From a virus: 64,000 nt of DNA. The stretch covers positions 1 to 64,000 of IMG/VR virus record IMGVR_UViG_3300042878_001080; one strand, written 5' to 3'. Position 1 is the first letter of the stretch. Every line of letters starts with the position of its first letter. Below are positions 44,201 through 52,322 of the stretch, one piece after another. A program made the position numbers and the translations under genes. Below the pieces are notes generated by a model. The model was not told the DNA's origin. It searched no databases and worked only from the letters and a program-made list of their open reading frames with translations.

Positions 44201-47200
44201 ATATGTTAGTTCCGCTTATTTGTTTATTAACAGTTTGCCATTATCAACCTTAAGAGAAAAATATAAAACATATACAGGTAACGACACAAATTATTCTGAA
44301 GAAAATTTAGATTATATTTTTGCGTCTATGAAAAAATTTGCGGCTTTACATAAGGTTCCGTATGCTTGGGCGTTAAAGATAGGTTCTATTTGGCATCGTT
44401 ATAAAACATATGTTAATACTAATGTTGATATATTAAGTGATTCTTGGAAAGATTTTGATTATAAAAATAATTATGACCCTATTAGTGGTAAAACATCTAC
44501 GGTTTATAATTTTACCATTCCGGGTCAAATATCGGCAACAACTATTGTGTTGGAAACAATAACAACAGCATCAACACTTAATGGTATAAATTACACAACA
44601 ACAATTAATACCGGATTCTATCCTAAATTGATAAATGATTTTAATGTGTTTTATCAGGGGTATAATATATTCACAGATTACACCAGTGGAGGTATTCAAA
44701 GTGGTTTCACCGAAGGACTTACTTTAAATTATGTTCCTGAGGCGGTAATAGATAATACTATGGGTATTCCTACCTCATATTGTATAACTAATAGAGTTAT
44801 TCCATGGTCTGTTTCTGTTACAGCAGATTATGGTCAATATGCTTATGTTATGCCATCAAATGGTAGTGTTTTTAATCAAACAAAGAATGAATGTTTTAAT
44901 ATATTAAGTGAATTAGTGTATGATTTAACTGGTAATACTTCTATGTATAATGGGTCGGCTAGATTATTTTGGGCGGCACCTAATTATGGTTATTTTGATA
45001 ATAGTAAGGTTGTTAAACCAGACCCTATTCGATATTTAAAACAAGTGTTTAATGGGCAAAGTGCTCAAGAAAATTTCTCAATTAATGGTGAATTAATTAA
45101 TTATACAGAAATTAGTGAAATGTTTTCTGTTTTTGATAGAGATGCTTTAGATAAATTTGAAAATGAGTTTTTAAATTTTACGATATCTGTTTATGATTAT
45201 AAAGTTGATGAAAATTCAACAGATACGGATACAGAAAAATCGTTTAAAAATTTCCAATCATTATTGAGAAATATGATGAAAATTACAAATACAACAACAA
45301 CTAATGAACAATCAGTTAGCGACATTCAATCTAAACAATTAACAAAAATATCTAATACGATTTCTCAATTTTTAAATTATGATGTTTATTTTAAATTAGG
45401 TAATCCATCGTCATTTAATAAACAATTATTTTACACCTTTTCAAATAAACATAAAGTAGAAATTGAAAATCCTATTACTTGGGATTATTATAACTATACA
45501 ACACCAAACGCATTACCTAGTGGTACAACATTAAATAATTCATTAGAAACTTATCCTTTAGAGTGGAAAGCATTGGAGACCTATGTTGGATTCTCCGATA
45601 TACCAGAGTTATTATATAAAGATGGTGGTTCGTATATTACAGATTTTTTTATTGATTGTAATGTGGCTTTTGATGTGTATAATATTGAAAAATTGGCACC
45701 AATAATTAAAATATATGCAACTCAAAAATTAAAAGATAAAACTTTGAATTATGATAAGTTTGTTAAATTAATGGATGTACATTTAGATAGTTTAGATTTA
45801 TTTACTAATAGAATTATAAACAGTACAATGATTAAATTACAAAATAAGTTACCTAATGTTAATTTTACTCCTCAACCTAAAATTGAAACTGTTTTGGAAA
45901 GTAAACAAACTAAACTTGAATTATGGGAATCATTTAAAGCGACAAATGATAAATGGATTTCAGGTACTGATTTTAAAGAAAAAACATTATTTGAGGATGT
46001 TTTATTGATGGATAGAGCAAGTAGAGATGTGGGCGATTTAATTCTTGTGGATATTCAAAAGTTACAAGTTGATTTAACAGATATAAATGTTACCTCGACA
46101 ATGCTAACATATGTTCAAACAATATTGGTTAGAAATAACTTTGTTGTTATGAATATACCATCATATGTAAATTTTTATAATGTTCAAAATGCGGTTAAAA
46201 ATCCAAAACCAAAACCGGAAGGAACGTTGGAATTTGCTAATACCTTATTTGGTACATTTATGAATGTTGATTATAGAGATTCTTCTGCTAAAATGGTTTG
46301 TTTTTATGCTGGAAAACCAAGTGAACAACTCGATTTAAAAGAGAATGTTGATTATAGATATAGAAATGATGCGTTTGATTTAAGACGAGTTGATAACCCA
46401 TTAGTTGAAAATCAAATAGGTAAAAATGATTGGGATAAGTCAAATAAGGTTGTTGGGTTTAATGTTGAATTTGGACCACAAAATCAATCTATATTTCAAG
46501 GGTTTAATGTTTCTCAAAACCCTGGTTTAGCTACGGCAGAATCGTTGGAAGTATTAAATCAAATGGCTAATCAATCAAATAATAGGGGTGGTGCCACTCA
46601 GAATACGTCATTGTATAACTTATATAAAAATAGAAGTTATGCTTGTACTGTAACTATGTTGGGTAACGCTATGATACAACCTACGATGTACTTTAATTTA
46701 AGACACGTACCAATGTTTAGTGGTCCTTATATGATTCAAAAAGTTAATCATTCAATAACACCAGGACATTTTGAGACAATTTTTGAAGGTATTAGACAAC
46801 CTACGGCTTCTTTACCTAAGATAGATAATTATATTCAATCACTTAAGACAACATTATTACAATCAATTATTGAAAAAAATAATAAAGATAAACAAGAGAA
46901 GGAGAAAGCTCTTAAATCAGGTGTGGATACTAACATTATTAATCAAAAAAATAGTGTAATTAGTAAAAATGTAAGTCAAGATGGTACGACTCAAAGCAAT
47001 AGTCAAAACTGTAAGCCTATGGAGGCAAAACAAAATAAATATGGTAAATTTACAGTTATTAATGATAAATTAAGTACTAGTGTAACATATAAAGAAGTTG
47101 TGGATTTAATATCGTTAAAAACAACAGACCAAAAACTTCGTTACGCAGTTTTTGCAAAAATGTACTTGAGTTCATCTCAAAGTGGCGTGTTACAATCGCA

Positions 47201-47561
47201 TTCATTTAATTTTAGTGATACGGATTTAAAACAAGATTGGGGTCCATCTGTTGAATCATTTTTTACGACAAAAAAATATTATTGTAGTAATGAAAATAAA
47301 CCATATATCGTCTTTACTAGTTTAACTCAAAATGTTGAATTTTTAATATCAAGATATAAAGATAGGGTTGGAAAAATTAAAAGTGTTAATTCAAAAGACA
47401 TTACAAAATTTTTAATATTATATGGTGAAACTTCAATGTATGATGATTCGTTTTATACAAAAATAAATCCTACAGTTATTACAACAATTGAAAGTAATGT
47501 TCAGGATTCTATTAATATTTATAACCCAATAAGTGGAAATTATAACAAAACACCAAATTAG
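41223..47561 (+). CDS. Giant baseplate hub protein with possible C-terminal cell-wall enzyme-like domain
   Basis: 2112 residues. Residues about 135-260 (SINIRQGLDFMPTIDIRLVD, HLTIKGYFGKAVRLALMLQN, FDIDLKFYTYKYTVLADVTM) and about 1790-1870 (YACTVTMLGNAMIQPTMYFN, SGPYMIQKVNHSITPGHFET) look like the two halves of a gpD/gp27-type hub fold, split by over 1,500 residues of extra sequence. After residue about 1930 a separate domain (KLRYAVFAKMYLSSSQSGVL, QSHSFNFSDTDLKQDWG) has a layout resembling muramidase-like domains. It probably forms the hub that the tube docks on and that contacts peptidoglycan. Enzyme activity is uncertain. Confidence 0.6.
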   Translation: MVGNSENILVEFDYNNITIIDPNKVIDSDNKVKDRYVKQEDLVMYANLECNVLPRTKLAIGVANNDSIRTVSIAKINFLKPGGKDYLDNSYTDELTGKGAIKGDGVNQPTFKGITNPNNSDDFYIKQTISSNGKPGATDNGLLGITSINIRQGLDFMPTIDIRLVDIKGRALFEAGDNSPYAAFFNLPYPLFHLTIKGYFGKAVRLALMLQNFTTTYNGNTGNFDIDLKFYTYKYTVLADVTMGALLATPHMYQSRFNISQTSGGPSPTTKTDNVVVERGYQKIRELYSEYKSKGLIADDFPEITLMQMKDRIDNFIKNVLDSFIKQNLDPLTNLDTYGIQLRDYQKEVFYTVKTSWFNEFMDTSNYYILNKLNTKVYTFKKELNDQNKSDAISKLKGIIDKNNKLLNENSTCGTNGSYVINGKKTECKIPNDITYEKVFTIQIKPTDINLTETYKLQRKNSQATPEDLKKFQAELEKTNLFHNTSVTLKNGAKQAISEYFVFEGTGSFIDLTDNMNKNLKTKRNEIEDELTKALSALLENKDNGIGFVPTIRNVLAVVFANGEAFLRLLDEVHTKAWAQRDTKIRKDVIFNKQVANASADSKDSGDDKNQPVYPWPQVIKETPGEKGQEKYELRYPGDSDIIGETKGYLYDIWPEIEFVEEFISSMTQKTPPPPPSTKSSNSKKDPVRVSTNAIEFPISNDVYANKELVKYFYEIYERTLLTSQYSKLDRTNNLTSETDKVSNVISEGESINVLNSLSDNNDVELIKNLKEYNFTSVKFDSVLKHISNEGVSQSWQNYIRGIFNTGYIKNVVENASFEFKSKSVVNNSESQPLVSVNNEKDIIEYISNSTTSNQFDLTDTYPFTDKTWVKNNLANGVATDEKLAFNTTKTLLYNTVKKVVTNFSDTQSEDVKKPITNFVYKNVIAPIVGNDLRNFYSSRTYTKQLPTEGDVKYLNYSGLVSSYQTTSMFNTPYFINSIQEGVQNVKNGVKYPYVSSAYLFINSLPLSTLREKYKTYTGNDTNYSEENLDYIFASMKKFAALHKVPYAWALKIGSIWHRYKTYVNTNVDILSDSWKDFDYKNNYDPISGKTSTVYNFTIPGQISATTIVLETITTASTLNGINYTTTINTGFYPKLINDFNVFYQGYNIFTDYTSGGIQSGFTEGLTLNYVPEAVIDNTMGIPTSYCITNRVIPWSVSVTADYGQYAYVMPSNGSVFNQTKNECFNILSELVYDLTGNTSMYNGSARLFWAAPNYGYFDNSKVVKPDPIRYLKQVFNGQSAQENFSINGELINYTEISEMFSVFDRDALDKFENEFLNFTISVYDYKVDENSTDTDTEKSFKNFQSLLRNMMKITNTTTTNEQSVSDIQSKQLTKISNTISQFLNYDVYFKLGNPSSFNKQLFYTFSNKHKVEIENPITWDYYNYTTPNALPSGTTLNNSLETYPLEWKALETYVGFSDIPELLYKDGGSYITDFFIDCNVAFDVYNIEKLAPIIKIYATQKLKDKTLNYDKFVKLMDVHLDSLDLFTNRIINSTMIKLQNKLPNVNFTPQPKIETVLESKQTKLELWESFKATNDKWISGTDFKEKTLFEDVLLMDRASRDVGDLILVDIQKLQVDLTDINVTSTMLTYVQTILVRNNFVVMNIPSYVNFYNVQNAVKNPKPKPEGTLEFANTLFGTFMNVDYRDSSAKMVCFYAGKPSEQLDLKENVDYRYRNDAFDLRRVDNPLVENQIGKNDWDKSNKVVGFNVEFGPQNQSIFQGFNVSQNPGLATAESLEVLNQMANQSNNRGGATQNTSLYNLYKNRSYACTVTMLGNAMIQPTMYFNLRHVPMFSGPYMIQKVNHSITPGHFETIFEGIRQPTASLPKIDNYIQSLKTTLLQSIIEKNNKDKQEKEKALKSGVDTNIINQKNSVISKNVSQDGTTQSNSQNCKPMEAKQNKYGKFTVINDKLSTSVTYKEVVDLISLKTTDQKLRYAVFAKMYLSSSQSGVLQSHSFNFSDTDLKQDWGPSVESFFTTKKYYCSNENKPYIVFTSLTQNVEFLISRYKDRVGKIKSVNSKDITKFLILYGETSMYDDSFYTKINPTVITTIESNVQDSINIYNPISGNYNKTPN

Positions 47562-47582
47562 TAACATTTACAAATAAACAGA

Positions 47583-47590
47583 TATTTATA
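47583..47590 (+). promoter_or_regulatory. TATTTATA motif before 47604
   Basis: GATATTTATATATAAAAAAG, 13 bases before the ATG, after the hub gene. Confidence 0.5.
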
Positions 47591-47603
47591 TATAAAAAAG
47601 ATT

Positions 47604-47828
47604 ATGGATACAAAATCATTATTAGAAAATTACTTAGGTAAAAAAACCCGTACTACCGAAAAAGATATGGGTAACGGTTCAAAACAAGTATGTGATTTAG
47701 ATTCAGGTGATTGTTATACAATTAGAATGAAAGATGGTCTAATTGAAAGAGTTGATAACACTATGAGTCAAAATAGAAAAATACAAGTTGAAACTACAAC
47801 AGGTGTAAAACAATTATTAAACGGATAA
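47604..47828 (+). CDS. Hypothetical 74-residue protein
   Basis: 74 residues: an N-terminal helix (MDTKSLLENYLGKKTRT), then a small beta-rich part with a Cys pair (QVCDLDSGDCYTIRMKDGLI). No family recognised. It is the first gene after a TATTTATA motif and is followed one base later by the coiled-coil protein, so it is probably a late protein. Confidence 0.5.
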   Translation: MDTKSLLENYLGKKTRTTEKDMGNGSKQVCDLDSGDCYTIRMKDGLIERVDNTMSQNRKIQVETTTGVKQLLNG

Positions 47829-47829
47829 A

Positions 47830-48504
47830 ATGAAAAAAATAGATAATAGAATTTTAGAGGAGATTGCTAGATATAATTCAATTAATAGTTATATTGTAGA
47901 ACAAGATGCTACTTTACCACCACCTCCGGGTGAAGACCCAAATGCGTTACCACCTATGGGAGGAGCTCCAGCTCCTATGGACCCAAATATGGTAACACCA
48001 TCACCTGAAGCTCCAGCAGGACCACAACCGGTTGATTTAACTACTGACCCTGATGTGGAAAAAGTTGGTGAAGGTGAAACAGGGGATAAAACAGGGGGTT
48101 CAACTGAAGAAATGGATATTACTGATTTAGTAAAATCTCAGAAAAATGTTGAACAAAAACAAGAAGAGTATTTTGATAATTTATTTCAACATTTAGATAA
48201 CTTAGAATCTAAGTTAGGTGAGATGGATGGTATTATGAGTAAATTGAATGATTTAGAAGCGAAGATTGAAAAATATAGAGAAAAAACTCCTCAAGAAAAA
48301 TTAGAACTTAGAACTTTAGATTCGGGACCATTCAATCAAAAATTAAGTCAATTTTTTGATGATAAAGAAGAGGACATGGAAAAATCAGGAAAAAATGAAT
48401 ATGTTTTAACACAAGATGATGTTGAAGATTATTCACCTGTTGAAATTAAAAAAACATTTAGAAATTTTGACGATAGTTCGTCAGGGTTTCAACAAGTTAG
48501 ATAG
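47830..48504 (+). CDS. Proline-rich / coiled-coil virion-associated protein
   Basis: 224 residues. After an N-terminal helix (MKKIDNRILEEIARYNSINS) comes a Pro-rich disordered region at about 29-65 (PPPPGEDPNALPPMGG). An acidic Gly stretch follows, then a coiled coil at about 98-157 (VEQKQEEYFDNLFQHLDNLE, with regular hydrophobic heptads). The acidic C-terminal part includes SQFFDDKEEDMEKSGKNEYV. It is likely a structural or scaffolding-type protein, with no enzymatic motif. A UUCG-loop terminator follows directly and separates this unit from the replication genes. Confidence 0.5.
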   Translation: MKKIDNRILEEIARYNSINSYIVEQDATLPPPPGEDPNALPPMGGAPAPMDPNMVTPSPEAPAGPQPVDLTTDPDVEKVGEGETGDKTGGSTEEMDITDLVKSQKNVEQKQEEYFDNLFQHLDNLESKLGEMDGIMSKLNDLEAKIEKYREKTPQEKLELRTLDSGPFNQKLSQFFDDKEEDMEKSGKNEYVLTQDDVEDYSPVEIKKTFRNFDDSSSGFQQVR

Positions 48505-48509
48505 ATAAG

Positions 48510-48529
48510 ACGGTCTTCGGACCGTTTTT
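48510..48529 (+). terminator. UUCG-tetraloop terminator
   Basis: ACGGTC-TTCG-GACCGT followed by TTTT, directly after the coiled-coil gene. Confidence 0.85.
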
Positions 48530-48544
48530 ATTTCACAAAACAAT

Positions 48545-48573
48545 TTGACAAACACACCTTTAACACTTATACT
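48545..48573 (+). promoter_or_regulatory. Sigma70-like promoter of the ssDNA-binding protein gene
   Basis: TTGACA (48545-48550), 17-base spacer, TATACT (48568-48573), 29 bases before the ATG at 48603. No TATTTATA is present, which fits early or host-type transcription, unlike the late-type units. Confidence 0.5.
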
Positions 48574-48602
48574 TTTATAAACCTTTAAATATTTTAAACA
48601 CT

Positions 48603-49457
48603 ATGGCGACAAATTCATTAGACGCAGTTTTGGCTCAATACGAGAAAGCAAAACAAGGTAGTAATTCTTCTACTACAAAATTTACACAAGAAGAAAGAAT
48701 GAAAAAATACTTCGCGGCAATCCTTCCAGATAAGGAAACTCAAGGCCAAAGAAGATTAAGAATCTTACCAACAACAGATGGTTCTTCACCATTTAAAGAA
48801 GTTTGGTACCACGAGATTCAAGTGGATGGAAAATTCCAAAAATTTTATGACCCGGGAAAAAACGACAATGAACGCTCACCTTTAACTGAGGTTTATGAAG
48901 AACTTCGTGAAACAGGAAAAGAAGAGGACAAAAAATTATCGTCAAATTATTTGGCTCGTAAATTTTACATTGTTAAAGTTATCGATAGAGATAATGAGGG
49001 GGATGGAGTTAAATTTTGGAGATTTAAATCTAACTACAAGAATGAAGGTATCTACGACAAAATCATCCCTATCTACAGAAATAAAGGTGATATTGCTGAC
49101 CCTGAAAAAGGTAGAGACCTTATCTTAGAATTAACTAAGGCTAAGACTCCAAAGGGAGCTGTTTATACAGTAATTCAAACGGTTATGTATGATGATGCAG
49201 CACCAATTCACGAAGATTCAAAACTTGCTGAAAGTTGGATTAACGATGAATTAACTTGGGAAGATGTTTACTCTAAAAAACCAGTTGAGTACTTAGAATC
49301 TATTGCAAGAGGTGAAACTCCAAAATGGAATTCTGATAAAGGTGGTTATGATTATGGTAACTCTGATGAGTCTGAAGTATCGTTTGGTGGTTCTAAACCA
49401 TCTGCACCAATTGACCCACAAGCGGGAGATGAAGAGGATAATGATATGCCTTTCTAA
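48603..49457 (+). CDS. Single-stranded DNA-binding protein (gp32-like)
   Basis: 284 residues (T4 gp32 has 301). The N-terminus is helical and basic. The OB-fold core includes QRRLRILPTTDGSSPFKEVW, FYIVKVIDRDNEGDGVKFWR and FKSNYKNEGIYDKIIPIYRN. The acidic C-terminal tail ends EDNDMPF, the partner-recruiting tip typical of these proteins. The Cys/His zinc site of T4 gp32 is absent (no Cys in the protein). It coats ssDNA in replication and recombination and works with UvsX, the helicase and the polymerase. It has a sigma70-like promoter of its own and a long hairpin downstream. Confidence 0.9.
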   Translation: MATNSLDAVLAQYEKAKQGSNSSTTKFTQEERMKKYFAAILPDKETQGQRRLRILPTTDGSSPFKEVWYHEIQVDGKFQKFYDPGKNDNERSPLTEVYEELRETGKEEDKKLSSNYLARKFYIVKVIDRDNEGDGVKFWRFKSNYKNEGIYDKIIPIYRNKGDIADPEKGRDLILELTKAKTPKGAVYTVIQTVMYDDAAPIHEDSKLAESWINDELTWEDVYSKKPVEYLESIARGETPKWNSDKGGYDYGNSDESEVSFGGSKPSAPIDPQAGDEEDNDMPF

Positions 49458-49465
49458 TCAAATAA

Positions 49466-49518
49466 TTTAGACATATAGTTAGGACACTAAGATATACTTG
49501 GTGTCCTACTTGTCTAAA
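49466..49518 (+). terminator. Two-level hairpin between gp32-like and UvsX-like genes
   Basis: Outer stem TTTAGACA (49466-49473) with TGTCTAAA (49511-49518). Inner stem AGGACACTAAG (49481-49491) with CTTGGTGTCCT (49497-49507), one wobble. An A-run follows. It may end or attenuate transcription, leaving uvsX less expressed than gp32. Confidence 0.65.
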
Positions 49519-49547
49519 AAAAATAACAAATTAAACTAATTAGAAAT

Positions 49548-50537
49548 ATGGCGATTAAAAAGAAAACATTCTCGTTAGAGGATATAAAGGGTAAATTCTC
49601 TACAAAAACAAAATACAAACCTGAAAGCTTCTATAACTGCGGTGAAGCTTTTATGGATGCTTGTGGTTTACCCGGACCTGTAATGGGGGGTATCAATATG
49701 ATGTTAGGTCATTCAAATACTTCAAAAACAACAGCTATGATATTAGCGGCGGCTGATGCTCAGAAAAAAGGACATTTACCGGTGTTTATTATAACGGAAA
49801 AAAAATGGTCTTGGGAACACTCGGTTGAATTGGGGTTACAAGCGGAACAAAATGAAAATGGTGAGTGGGACGGTCATTTTATTTTTAACGATTCTTTTGA
49901 AACAATAGAACAGGCGACTGATTTTATGAATGATATATTAGATGCTCAAGAAAAAGGTGAATTACCGTATAATGTTGCTTTTTTCTTTGATAGTATTGGT
50001 AGTATTCCCTGTCAAATGACTTTTGAAGGTAAGGGGGGGTCTATGCACAATGCTAGAGTACTATCAGAAAGAATAGGTATGGGGTTACATTCAAGAATAA
50101 CAAAATCAAAAAAAGAGGATTATCCTTATTACAATACTTTAGTTGTAATTGTACAACCTTGGGTTGAATTGCCGGACTCACCATTTGGTCAGCCTTCTAT
50201 TAAACCTAAAGGCGGTGAGGCGTTATATTTGGCATCTTCTTTAGTATTTTTATTTGGTAACCAAAAAAATGCTGGAGTTAATCATATAACCGCAACTAAA
50301 AATGGTAGAACCGTATCTTATGCTGTTAGAACAAAAGTATCAATATTAAAAAATCACGTAAATGGTATTGCGTTTAAGGATGGGAAAATTATTGCGGTTC
50401 CTCAAGGATATATTGCGGATACAAAAGAGGCGTTAGATAAATATAAAAAACAATATTCTAGTTATTGGGGTGCGATACTTAGTGGTACCGGTGAATTGAT
50501 ATTAGATGAAAATAGTGAAGACGATTCTGACGATTAA
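49548..50537 (+). CDS. uvsX: UvsX/RecA-like recombinase
   Basis: 329 residues. Walker A is variant, GHSNTSKTT (54-62), with Ser where RecA has Gly; T4 UvsX likewise departs from the RecA consensus. Walker B is NVAFFFDSIGS. A DNA-binding-loop region follows (EGKGGSMHNARVLSERIGMG), then TLVVIVQPWVELPDSPFGQP and KPKGGEALYLASSLVF, all as in UvsX. The acidic tail is ENSEDDSDD. It forms filaments on ssDNA and drives strand exchange and recombination-dependent replication. It is followed by homing cassette 3, a typical position next to a conserved replication gene. Confidence 0.93.
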   Translation: MAIKKKTFSLEDIKGKFSTKTKYKPESFYNCGEAFMDACGLPGPVMGGINMMLGHSNTSKTTAMILAAADAQKKGHLPVFIITEKKWSWEHSVELGLQAEQNENGEWDGHFIFNDSFETIEQATDFMNDILDAQEKGELPYNVAFFFDSIGSIPCQMTFEGKGGSMHNARVLSERIGMGLHSRITKSKKEDYPYYNTLVVIVQPWVELPDSPFGQPSIKPKGGEALYLASSLVFLFGNQKNAGVNHITATKNGRTVSYAVRTKVSILKNHVNGIAFKDGKIIAVPQGYIADTKEALDKYKKQYSSYWGAILSGTGELILDENSEDDSDD

Positions 50538-50576
50538 AAAAATTGATACTATTACTACTTTTAAGTATTTTTAAGA

Positions 50577-50584
50577 TATTTATA
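50577..50584 (+). promoter_or_regulatory. TATTTATA motif before cassette 3
   Basis: AAGATATTTATATAAT runs into the ATG at 50589, four bases after the octamer. Confidence 0.55.
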
Positions 50585-50588
50585 TAAT

Positions 50589-50741
50589 ATGGGAAGACAT
50601 AAGATTGATGAAGATAAAAAAAAGGTAAAAGTTTCGGTTGCGATTGACCCTGAATTACCTCAATACTTTAAGGATAAATCTATAAATTTATCTTCCCTTG
50701 TTAATAAATTATTAAAAGAATATATTAAAAATGGAAACTAA
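50589..50741 (+). CDS. Small ribbon-helix-helix-like protein (cassette 3)
   Basis: 50 residues: MGRHKIDEDKKKVKVSVAID, PELPQYFKDKSINLSSLVNK, LLKEYIKNGN. It has the same N-terminal basic arm, beta strand (KVKVSVAID) and two-helix layout as the partners at 10733 and 20384. The 3' end overlaps the HNH gene start (50731) by 11 bases. It is a probable dimeric DNA-binding protein, possibly a repressor of its own cassette. The assignment rests on the pattern and on the threefold conserved pairing. Confidence 0.7.
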   Translation: MGRHKIDEDKKKVKVSVAIDPELPQYFKDKSINLSSLVNKLLKEYIKNGN

Positions 50742-51291
50742 AGTTTGTAGTAAATGTAATGTTGAAAAACAAATAACCGATTTTTATAAAAAAAATAATT
50801 ATTGTAAAATTTGTCATTTAGAAAAAAAACAAAATTGGAGAAAAAATAATCCCGAAGAATATAAAAAACAAAACAAAAATTATTGGGAGAGAACTAAAGA
50901 TGTTCAATCACAAAAAAAGAAAGTTTGGATTAAAAATAATCGGGAAAAGTATAATAGTTATTGGACAAATAGAAAAAATATAGACCCAGAATTCAAACTA
51001 CTAATGAATATGAGGTCTAGATTATGTGGTTATTTAAAGAAACTTAACATAACCAAAACTAACAAAACTTTTGATATTGTGGGTTGTTCTCCCCAATTTT
51101 TAAAAGAACATTTAGAAACCCAATTTACTGATGGTATGAGTTGGGATAACAGGAGTGAGTGGCATATTGACCACATCATTCCATTATCATCGGCAAAAAC
51201 AGAAGACGAACTTTATAAGTTGTGTCATTATGAAAATCTTCAACCATTATGGGCTGAGGATAATTTGAAAAAGAGTAACAAAATTTTATAG
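50731..51291 (+). CDS. HNH homing-type endonuclease (cassette 3)
   Basis: 186 residues. Zinc-ribbon Cys pairs VCSKC (Cys 6, 9) and YCKICH. A Lys/Asn-rich linker follows, then FDIVGCSPQFLKEHLETQF and the HNH core WHIDHIIPLSSAKTEDELYK with HYENLQPLWAEDNLKKSN. It overlaps the small ribbon-helix-helix-like gene and lies between uvsX and the RNase H gene. It is the shortest of the three copies, with a shorter linker and intact catalytic motifs. It is a free-standing homing endonuclease. Confidence 0.87.
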   Translation: METKVCSKCNVEKQITDFYKKNNYCKICHLEKKQNWRKNNPEEYKKQNKNYWERTKDVQSQKKKVWIKNNREKYNSYWTNRKNIDPEFKLLMNMRSRLCGYLKKLNITKTNKTFDIVGCSPQFLKEHLETQFTDGMSWDNRSEWHIDHIIPLSSAKTEDELYKLCHYENLQPLWAEDNLKKSNKIL

Positions 51292-51312
51292 TAACGAATA
51301 CAAACAAAACAA

Positions 51313-52314
51313 GTGACTAAAACACTATTAGTGGATGGAAACAATCTACTTAAGATTGGGTTTTGCGGGGTTAAAGACTTTTACCACAACGGAAAACACA
51401 TAGGAGGATTATGGCATTTTATCAATACAATTAGACGTTTTATAGACGAACAAAATTTTGATAAGGTTGTTGTTATGTGGGATGGTGATAATAATTCATC
51501 CGCCCGAAAACTTATTTACCCCCAATATAAAGAAAAACGACGTATAACCGAAGATTTCAAAGATGAATCTTTTGAAGAACAGAAAGAGAGAATCAAACAA
51601 TACTTGGAGGAATGTTATATAAGACAAATCAACGTAGATAATAACGAAGGCGACGATTTGATTGCTTACTACTGCCAAATCTCGGAAAACGAACAAAAGA
51701 CTATCTATTCGGGGGATAAAGACCTTACCCAACTTATATCGGATAAGGTATCGGTATATTATCCAAGAACCAAAGAGACTTATCATTTAGGAAGTAAAAT
51801 CAAATGTGATTTTTACGAATTTCCCCACGAAAACATCAGGACTTATAAAATTCTATCTGGAGATAAATCGGACAATATTGACGGTATTTCAGGGTTGGGT
51901 GAGAAAACTCTTATAAAGTTTTTTCCTGAGCTACTTGAAAAAACCGTTTCTATTACCGATATTTTAGAAAAGGCTGAAATTCTACTAAAGGAAAACAAGG
52001 GTAATAAGACATTACAAAATCTTTTATCCGGAAAAACTAAAAGTGGTGTGTATGGTGATGAGTTTTTTGTTATTAACGAAAAAATTATAAATTTATCAAA
52101 CCCATTAATTACTGATGGTGCTAAAGAACTTGTTGAATTATATTATAAAGAAACCTTAGACCCTGATGGAAGGGGTCATAGGGGACTTATTAAAATGATG
52201 ATGGAAGATGGGTTTTTTAAGTATCTACCGAAGGGGGATGACGCGTGGGTTAATTTTGTTAGACCCTTTTTAAAACTAACAAGAAAAGAAAAAAGAAATT
52301 ATAAAAACAATTAA
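51313..52314 (+). CDS. rnh: RNase H / 5'-3' flap exonuclease (T4 Rnh-like, FEN family)
   Basis: 333 residues from a GTG start (no ATG upstream in frame). PIN/FEN-type catalytic acids are clear: TLLVDGNNLL (Asp8), VVMWDGDNN, NEGDDLIAYY, YSGDKDLTQLI, and the helix-hairpin-helix GDKSDNIDGISGLGEKT. T4 Rnh (305 residues) removes RNA primers and flaps from lagging-strand fragments, working with gp32, and this is the likely role here. It lies directly after homing cassette 3 and before a small unknown gene and the helicase. Confidence 0.88.
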   Translation: MTKTLLVDGNNLLKIGFCGVKDFYHNGKHIGGLWHFINTIRRFIDEQNFDKVVVMWDGDNNSSARKLIYPQYKEKRRITEDFKDESFEEQKERIKQYLEECYIRQINVDNNEGDDLIAYYCQISENEQKTIYSGDKDLTQLISDKVSVYYPRTKETYHLGSKIKCDFYEFPHENIRTYKILSGDKSDNIDGISGLGEKTLIKFFPELLEKTVSITDILEKAEILLKENKGNKTLQNLLSGKTKSGVYGDEFFVINEKIINLSNPLITDGAKELVELYYKETLDPDGRGHRGLIKMMMEDGFFKYLPKGDDAWVNFVRPFLKLTRKEKRNYKNN

Positions 52315-52322
52315 TTAAAACT

